The translations under genes were made by a program, and so were the position numbers. From Thamnaconus septentrionalis (Eukaryota; Chordata; Actinopteri; Tetraodontiformes; Monacanthidae), in NCBI GenBank assembly GCA_009823395.1, contig CM020516.1:3836001-3900000 (forward strand): DNA of 64,000 nt, in the 5' to 3' direction. Shown in pieces: positions 58,275-64,000 of the stretch. Under the pieces are notes generated by a model, which saw only the letters and a list, made by a program, of their open reading frames with translations, ran no database searches and was not told the origin of the DNA. The first letter of the stretch is position 1; each line of letters opens with the position of its first letter.

Positions 58275-58730
58275 CTGCCTCTCGGCTGCGCCCACACCTG
58301 CTGCAGGAGCCCACAGGTGTGATTACTTGCAATCAGGGCCTGTAGCAGCTATATAAGCTGGAGCGCTGCAGCCTCTAGGTGCCAGTGGGTCACCTAAAGG
58401 CAAAGGAGTGGAGAGAAGGCCAGGCGTGGGTTAAGTGATAGATTTTCTACTATTGTTCAACTTTGGTTTTCTCAGCTCAAGTGTCTTTTTTTCTTAATTA
58501 AATTTTGGGTTCCACTTGTTTTAAGTGAGTTTTGTTTTATGAATGGCTTCCATTTAGGAAGTTCTCTTTGTGTTCAAACATGTTTTAAAACTTTAGTCGG
58601 GCTCAGGGGGGTTCTTCTGCTGAATAAAATTACAATTGTTTTGGCATACAGTTTTATATTTCCCCTTTTGTACCTTTATTTTTAATACTGTTACTCTCTC
58701 CTCATTCCCTCGACGCCACCTGGGGACATA

Positions 58731-58732
<2 letters not shown>

Positions 58733-58794
<62 letters not shown>
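58733..58794. repeat. (GT)n microsatellite
   Basis: 62 bp with one GC interruption. Confidence 0.98.
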
Positions 58795-58800
<6 letters not shown>

Positions 58801-58901
58801 CGGGTCTGTTTCTTTCTCTGAGCATGGCACCGTAAATCACTGAGATGGAGAGATCATAACAGGAAAACGACAAGGAGGGAAGGTTACAGAGCCGGGCCAC
58901 A

Positions 58902-58903
<2 letters not shown>

Positions 58904-58959
<56 letters not shown>
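58904..58959. repeat. (CA)n microsatellite
   Basis: 56 bp, inverse of the (GT)n 110 bp to its left. Confidence 0.98.
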
Positions 58960-58962
<3 letters not shown>

Positions 58963-59433
58963 CTGCAGTACAGGAAGGGGAAAGTGACTTCCTCCGCCGC
59001 ACGGCTGCACCTGACCACGCTTCCTACCGCCGCGTCCGCGGCCAACTGCCGGAAGGGGGCGGGAGGGGGAGCGAGGCGGCGATAAGGAAACCCAGCTGGT
59101 ATAAATCACTCGCCGTGACAGTGGCGGTGGTGGTGGTGGTGGGGGAGGAGCGAGGTGGGGGGCGTGTGGGCGGGAGGGGTTGAGAGAGCGACGGGTGGAT
59201 GAAGCGATGGCGAGCTCCTCTCTCCGGCCGCCGTCGCTGCCGGTTATGTAACCAGCTGCAGCCGAGCGGTGTGGGAGTGATTGTAAACAAATGCAGCCGC
59301 ACACACAGTCATGCATTTATGCATCGGTCAGGACGGCGGCGGCGGCGGTGGAGGGGGGAGAAGAAGGAAAATGAAATGTACTCCTGTGCGTGTGTCTGTG
59401 CACGCAAAGAAAAACACACAAAATATATATACA

Positions 59434-59467
59434 GTGTGTGTGTTTGTTTGTGTGTGTGTGTGTGTGT
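59434..59467. repeat. Imperfect (GT)n microsatellite
   Basis: GT with GTTTGTTT interruption. Confidence 0.95.
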
Positions 59468-60015
59468 CAGCAGCTTTATGGAGGTCCAGAGTGAGATGAG
59501 ATTCTCTTTTCAAAAGCAGTGAGAGAGGAGGGGAGGGGAGGAGGATGGACGAGATGTAAAACCTGGAGCAGAAGAAGAGTAGGAGGAAGACTAAGGGAAA
59601 TATTCATAAGTAGCAGGAAGTATAAATGTCATGTTATGACGACAGTCGCTTGAAATATGAATGAAACCTCACGGGGAAATCACGCATAGATGTTTGAGAC
59701 GCTTCAACTTGACCTTTGACCTTTTGACCTCAACACCTGCCCTTCGCAAGGCAGCTTTTTTTGGCTGCTGAAGTTACAACTGCTATTTTTTCTTTCCCCA
59801 AAATGCTCATGTGAGTCGACCAATCAGCGTCCTCTAGGCGGAAGGAGGCGGAGCTACAGCCAGGATTTGGCCGGATGCTGCTCACGAATAAAGGATAACA
59901 TAATAGAATCATGTCTCTGAATTTTTTTTTTTTTTTTCAATTTGTACATTCTTTTAGATTTTCACTGCACCTTGGTGGCTAATTTGAAGGTAAAGATAAG
60001 ACATAAAAAACCCAT
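59468..60015. other. Unique noncoding DNA
   Basis: Contains CCAATCAGCG followed by GGCGGAGCT (59,847) and a T run at 59,922-59,937. No gene. Confidence 0.45.
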
Positions 60016-60017
60016 TA

Positions 60018-60126
60018 GCAATATTTGAGAGGTTTCTCAAAATGTAGGTGTTTCCATTACCAATTTTTTTTTTGTGATATTTAGGTTTGCGCAATTCGAG
60101 GGGTCACAGACACTCGGCTACTGACA
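60018..60126 (-). mobile_element. Inverted-repeat element fragment C
   Basis: TTTGAGAGGTTTCTCAAAATGT, then GTGTTTCCATTACCA, GATATTTAGGTTTGCGCAAT and GGGGTCACAGAC correspond in order to the right-hand 110 bp of copy A and in the same orientation. The rest of the element is missing. Confidence 0.75.
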
Positions 60127-60365
60127 ACAATTAGCCAAAAGTCTTTGAGCAACCCCTCAACACACTTCACTTTCACATCAAATTGTGCCTGGAAAACAGA
60201 AGTAAATTGTCTCAGGTTTGTTGCTGGAGCTAAAAAAGAAAAAAAAAAAGAAAAAAGGTACAAAAATCCCGCTTGTGACGAGTCTGACTGGAGCCCGAGT
60301 CCTTAGAACCCGGAAGGCCGGCGCTCCGCTTTCCTGGTTCCTGGAAGTTTATCCAAAACACTTTG

Positions 60366-60420
60366 GATGATGATGAGTAGGAGAAGGAGGAGGAGGAAGA
60401 GGAGGAGGAGGAAGAACTAC
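60366..60420. repeat. GGA/GAA purine tract
   Basis: Mixed GGA and GAA units. Confidence 0.9.
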
Positions 60421-60709
60421 AAACAGAACAGAACAGGGGAAAAAATGAGGCGGGGGGGGAAGAAGCAGGCGCTGCGTGTTGGACTATATTTAGTGGTCGG
60501 ACGTGCTGTCGGCTCTAATAGAGAGACGGAGCAGCAGCACAAAGACGCAGGAAGAAGAAAAAGTGGCGAGTACAAAGAAAAAGTGGGAGATATTAAGAAG
60601 GGGCGAGTTGAAGGAGGTGGAGGAGAGGGGGGGGGGGGGAGAGGTGATAACAAAGAGGAGTGAGAGTCCCTCCCTCTCTCCCTCTCTCTCTCCCTCTCTC
60701 TCTCTCTGA

Positions 60710-60900
60710 AGCATCTTAAAGGCCCGGCTCGCCCGACTCTCATGTTTATTAATGGCGCCCAGATATGACAATGGTGACACAAAGCCTGTTTACAGCGAGC
60801 CGGCCGCTCGCAGCAGGTCGGAGCTGTTTAGCATGCGGCTCCGCCGGGATTTATCACACTGCAGCCGTGTCGCCGGCTGCTCAACTTAATACGGAAACAC
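60710..60900. other. Unique block, candidate conserved noncoding element
   Basis: TGTTTATTAATGGCGCC, CAGATATGACAATGG and ACTTAATACGG within GC-leaning complex sequence, between two CT runs. Confidence 0.33.
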
Positions 60901-60906
60901 AGATTC

Positions 60907-60909
<3 letters not shown>

Positions 60910-60943
<34 letters not shown>

Positions 60944-60985
60944 AGTGCATTTACATTTCTTCTTCTTCTTCTTCTTCTTCTTCTT
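60910..60985. repeat. (CT)n and (TTC)n microsatellites
   Basis: CT at 60,910-60,941 and TTC at 60,958-60,985. Confidence 0.96.
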
Positions 60986-61009
60986 CGGCGCCTTTCCTCC
61001 TTTTTCTCC

Positions 61010-61920
61010 CTCTGCTAAGCCGAGCTGACGGGCTTATGCAGAGCATCTGGCTACGAGAGCGGCGGCGCTACAGAAACGAGATGATCCTGCAGGAGGTGGA
61101 CGTGTTGATTGTGGGGGTGGAGGGGGGAGTGTGGGGAGGGGGCGTGGCGGGGAAATAAGTGTTTTCTGGCTGCTACTTCCTGTCCGGTGTTTATGCCTAC
61201 GCGCTCCCAGGAAAACACGTGGAAAGAAACACCGTGGAGGAGAAGTGGATGTTTGGATGAGAACACTTTCACGGACGGACGGATGGACGGACGGACGCAG
61301 CCGATTGGCCGGCGATGTTGACGTCTGGATTCTTGGAGATCCATCTTGGAAAAAGCTTCTGATCTGAATCGACGTGGCCCGAGAAATCTATAAACTCTGC
61401 AACCTTGCATGACAAACTTTCTCTCTCTCTCTCTCTCTCTCAATTGATTTGCAATTGCAATCATAACTTTCAGTGTTTAAAAGTGACCAGCAGATTAAAA
61501 AAAAAAGAAAATAGAGAGAAAAAAAAAAATCCATGTGGCCCTGCAGCAGCAGCTGCAGCAAACAACCCAGATCAATTCCAGGGCTAGAGAGCAAGCCCCG
61601 CCCCCTCCAGCGTGGTCCACCGCCCTCCCGCCCGCCCGCCCGCCCTGAACCGCCCTCCACAATCCATCCCGTCTTCATGACAATTTTATTCTGTCCAAAA
61701 AAAAAATGTAAAAAAATCGAGGCCCCCAAACTGCGTCGACTTTGGCTCCGGAGTTCGGAGCCGAAGAATCCGAAAACATCTGCTGCGATTTGAGACGCAC
61801 CTGCCTGCAGCTCCTCCACCTCCCCACATTATCAGCCTGCTCAGTCCACCGGGAGGTGGGGGGAGGGGTTGGGGGGGTGAGGTGAGGTGTGGGGGGTGGG
61901 GGGGTTGAGCCTGGGCGAGA
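61010..61920. other. Noncoding DNA with small repeats
   Basis: A (GGAC)n-like run near 61,273-61,298, (CT)n at 61,421-61,441, A runs near 61,498-61,530 and a G-rich tract at 61,851-61,905. No gene. Confidence 0.45.
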
Positions 61921-62050
61921 GCGATTCAAGTCTTTATTGAAAGATCATATGGGATGAGTGAGGAATCCCATTACTTGTTGATTAAGTATTGATTCCCCGA
62001 GCCGTCCAAGTATTAACAAGTAAGCTAATATGGGCTGACCCACGGGACCA
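61920..62050. other. Unique block, candidate conserved noncoding element
   Basis: CCCATTACTTGTTGATTAAG, GTATTGATTCC, GTATTAACAAG and GCTAATATGGG in 130 bp of complex sequence. Confidence 0.36.
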
Positions 62051-62058
62051 GTGGCTGG

Positions 62059-62060
<2 letters not shown>

Positions 62061-62131
<71 letters not shown>
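62061..62131. repeat. (GT)n microsatellite
   Basis: 71 bp, uninterrupted. Confidence 0.98.
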
Positions 62132-62135
<4 letters not shown>

Positions 62136-62219
62136 CGAGGGACGGGTTGAGAAAGTTGCAGCGAAGCTGCTTTAAAGTAGGAACAGGTGGAAGGGGAGAG
62201 AAATTATCACAATAAAAAG

Positions 62220-62435
62220 AGAAGGGGGGTTGAGAGTGGAGGGTGGGGGTGGAGGGGAGGCCATTAAAGTTGGGAGAGAGCCGAGAGAGTTGACTGGTGG
62301 GGCGGGGTGGGGGATGCTAACAGGTCAAGGGAAGGTGGGGAGAGGGGGGCTGCAGAGGTATTTAAGAGGGGAGGGTGGGAGGTGGGGGAGGCTGGGGAGA
62401 GGGGAGGGGGTGAGGAGAGGGGGAGGGGGGGAGTC
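62220..62435. repeat. G-rich low-complexity tract
   Basis: GGGGAGG and GGTGGG units with many runs of three or more G's, consistent with G-quadruplex potential. Confidence 0.85.
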
Positions 62436-62751
62436 AGGTGCTCAAGGCTGCGGTTGAAATGTCAAGTGCTTTACTGGAGATCAATTCCTTCATTACTGTC
62501 GGCTCCCACCATTACCATCATTGCATGGCATTTCTGCAGGGAATTGATGGACCCCCCCCCTCAACCCCACCCCCACCCCCCACCACTCACCCACCCCCTC
62601 GAAACCGCCACCTTTCCGCGCACACGCAGAAACAGACTCACATGCAGACGCGAACGAGTCAAAGAAGAGGTTTGATGGATTCCAGTCGGAACTGGTTTGC
62701 ACCGGAGGCCCGACGACCGCTGAGACTTGCGAACCCGACAGCGGCCCTCGC

Positions 62752-62998
62752 TAGCCGGGTTTCCAGCTAGCGATTTGACCCCTGGAATTGCGCAAAACCT
62801 AAATATCGCGATAAAAAACTGGTCATGGAAACGGCTAAACTTAAGCGTCTCAAATATGGCTAAAAGGTTTTGACGCTGTCATGAGGTTGGTTTTTCAGAC
62901 GTATCCATACGGAGGTACATCGCAAACTTTTTTCGCATTTACACATCAGCGGACGTGACGTACGGGGTCACGTGACCAGTTCACTTCAAGTGAAAATG
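62752..62998 (+). mobile_element. Inverted-repeat element copy D
   Basis: It begins GGGTTTCCAG and shares CCCCTGGAATTGCGCAAAAC, CTCAAATATGGCTAAAAGG and CAGACGTATCCATA with the complement of copy A. It carries GGTCACGTGACC at 62,966-62,977 followed by TTCACTTCAAGTGAA. The distal terminal repeat is not recognisable, so this copy is truncated or diverged on the right. Confidence 0.8.
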
Positions 62999-63229
62999 TG
63001 AAAAGTGGAGACATTTCCCTCCACCTCCGCGGTTCAGTGGCATCATTAAACGTATCCCAGGTCATTCTGAAAATTCTGAATCCACAGTTTGTCTGGGAAT
63101 TTCTCAGGAATCCGCAGAAATCCATTATTCTTGTCCGCTCCCTCGTCGGTCGGCGTAGCCGAAAAATGCCTCGGATCGGGACCTCTCCAAGACGGATGTG
63201 CGGAGACTCTCCGACTCTCCAGTCCAGTT

Positions 63230-63531
63230 CAGTCAGTCAGTCGCTTCGTCTTCGTCTTCTTCTGCTTTTGTCTTTTTGAACAAGAGCAGATTCAGTTTCT
63301 CTCCTTGTAATGCAGGAATAATGAGTCCGTATTTAAAGAAAAGTCTGATGAACTTTAAGTGCATCGGTTTTTTTTTTTTCCTGCAGCTTCTGATCGTCAC
63401 CTCAGCCGGTTTTGTTATTTTTTTACTATTTTTTTTATAGCTTCTGTCCTCCAGCCAGAGTAAATAATTCATTTTTCATTAAAAACTCATTACCGCTAAA
63501 ATCCCTGCATTTACATTATCACAGGGAGCAG

Positions 63532-63535
<4 letters not shown>
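63230..63535. other. Unique AT-rich noncoding DNA
   Basis: GTAAATAATTCATTTTTC, CATTAAAAACTCATTACC near 63,460-63,495 give a small homeodomain-core cluster. No gene. Confidence 0.35.

Positions 63536-63590
<55 letters not shown>
63536..63590. repeat. (GA)n microsatellite
   Basis: 55 bp, uninterrupted. Confidence 0.98.
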
Positions 63591-63594
<4 letters not shown>

Positions 63595-63783
63595 AAGGTG
63601 TGTGTATGTGAGAGAGAGTGTGAGTGTGAGAGTGTGAGAGCGAGGGAGGAAGAACAGGCGCAGAAATATGAGGCCAAACCATAAATAGATTGTGCGCTCT
63701 AATGTGATTGTCGTCCTGCGGTTTGCCTCTTTGTTCTGTGTGAGAACGACGAGTCGGACGAGCGGCCGATCAATGAGCGGAGG

Positions 63784-63846
63784 GAGAGAGAGAGAGAGAG
63801 AGAGAGCCACGGGCGACCGACGTGTGTGTGTGTGTGTGTGTGTGTG
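63784..63846. repeat. (GA)n and (GT)n microsatellites
   Basis: GA at 63,784-63,806 and GT at 63,822-63,846. Confidence 0.96.
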
Positions 63847-64000
63847 CGCGGTCGTGGAAGAGAAGCCAGCAGCTTACGTGTTACACACTGTTTTCATATG
63901 CAGATGACGTGCTGCTGTTATTGGCTGCTGTGTGTGTTTATTTACGGTATGATATACAGCGGCGGATTAGAGCTTTGATGTCACATGACAACAGCAGCAG

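Overview
The window looks like noncoding nuclear DNA from a vertebrate, most likely a percomorph teleost fish. Three things point there: more than fifty (CA)n/(GT)n microsatellites in 64 kb, short degenerate dispersed repeats of a style I know from spiny-rayed fishes, and compact GC-rich unique blocks between them. There are no bacterial-style operons, ribosome binding sites, rRNA or recognisable tRNA genes, and no CRISPR array. I found no protein-coding gene I can name. Every long open frame I examined runs through simple repeats, reads a low-complexity minisatellite, or lacks any recognisable domain. I therefore read the window as intergenic or intronic DNA.

Layout. 1-130 is a short promoter-like GC-box/CCAAT segment at the left edge. 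130-5,000 is mostly unique AT-rich DNA with one CpG-rich block (2,790-3,005) and an old dispersed-repeat fragment. 5,100-9,000 is very rich in (CA)n/(GT)n and contains an 18-bp perfect palindrome. 9,200-24,000 alternates simple repeats with unique, homeodomain-core-rich blocks and holds two of four minisatellites built on the core TACTGGT. 24,700-28,500 has a regulatory-looking block and the largest minisatellite (about 930 bp). 28,500-44,800 continues the pattern, with two long (TA)n arrays around a 600-bp segment, a CpG-rich block near 40 kb and the fourth minisatellite. 44,980-48,250 contains two related inverted-repeat elements and an unexplained open frame between them. 48,840-49,575 is a 730-bp almost pure polypyrimidine tract. 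50,000-50,940 is the clearest CpG-island-like segment. 51,640-51,985 resembles a promoter followed by a splice donor. 52,500-64,000 returns to microsatellites, unique blocks and two more pieces of the inverted-repeat element.

What may act together: roughly twenty short unique blocks, rich in TAAT/ATTA cores and spread across the window, resemble the noncoding landscape around vertebrate developmental regulator genes. That is inference from composition only; no alignment could be made. The best-supported new observations are a four-copy family of inverted-repeat elements carrying a GGTCACGTGACC palindrome, a shared 9-bp core linking four minisatellites, and the very long polypyrimidine tract. 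Short open frames, CpG islands and candidate exons are listed with low confidence.
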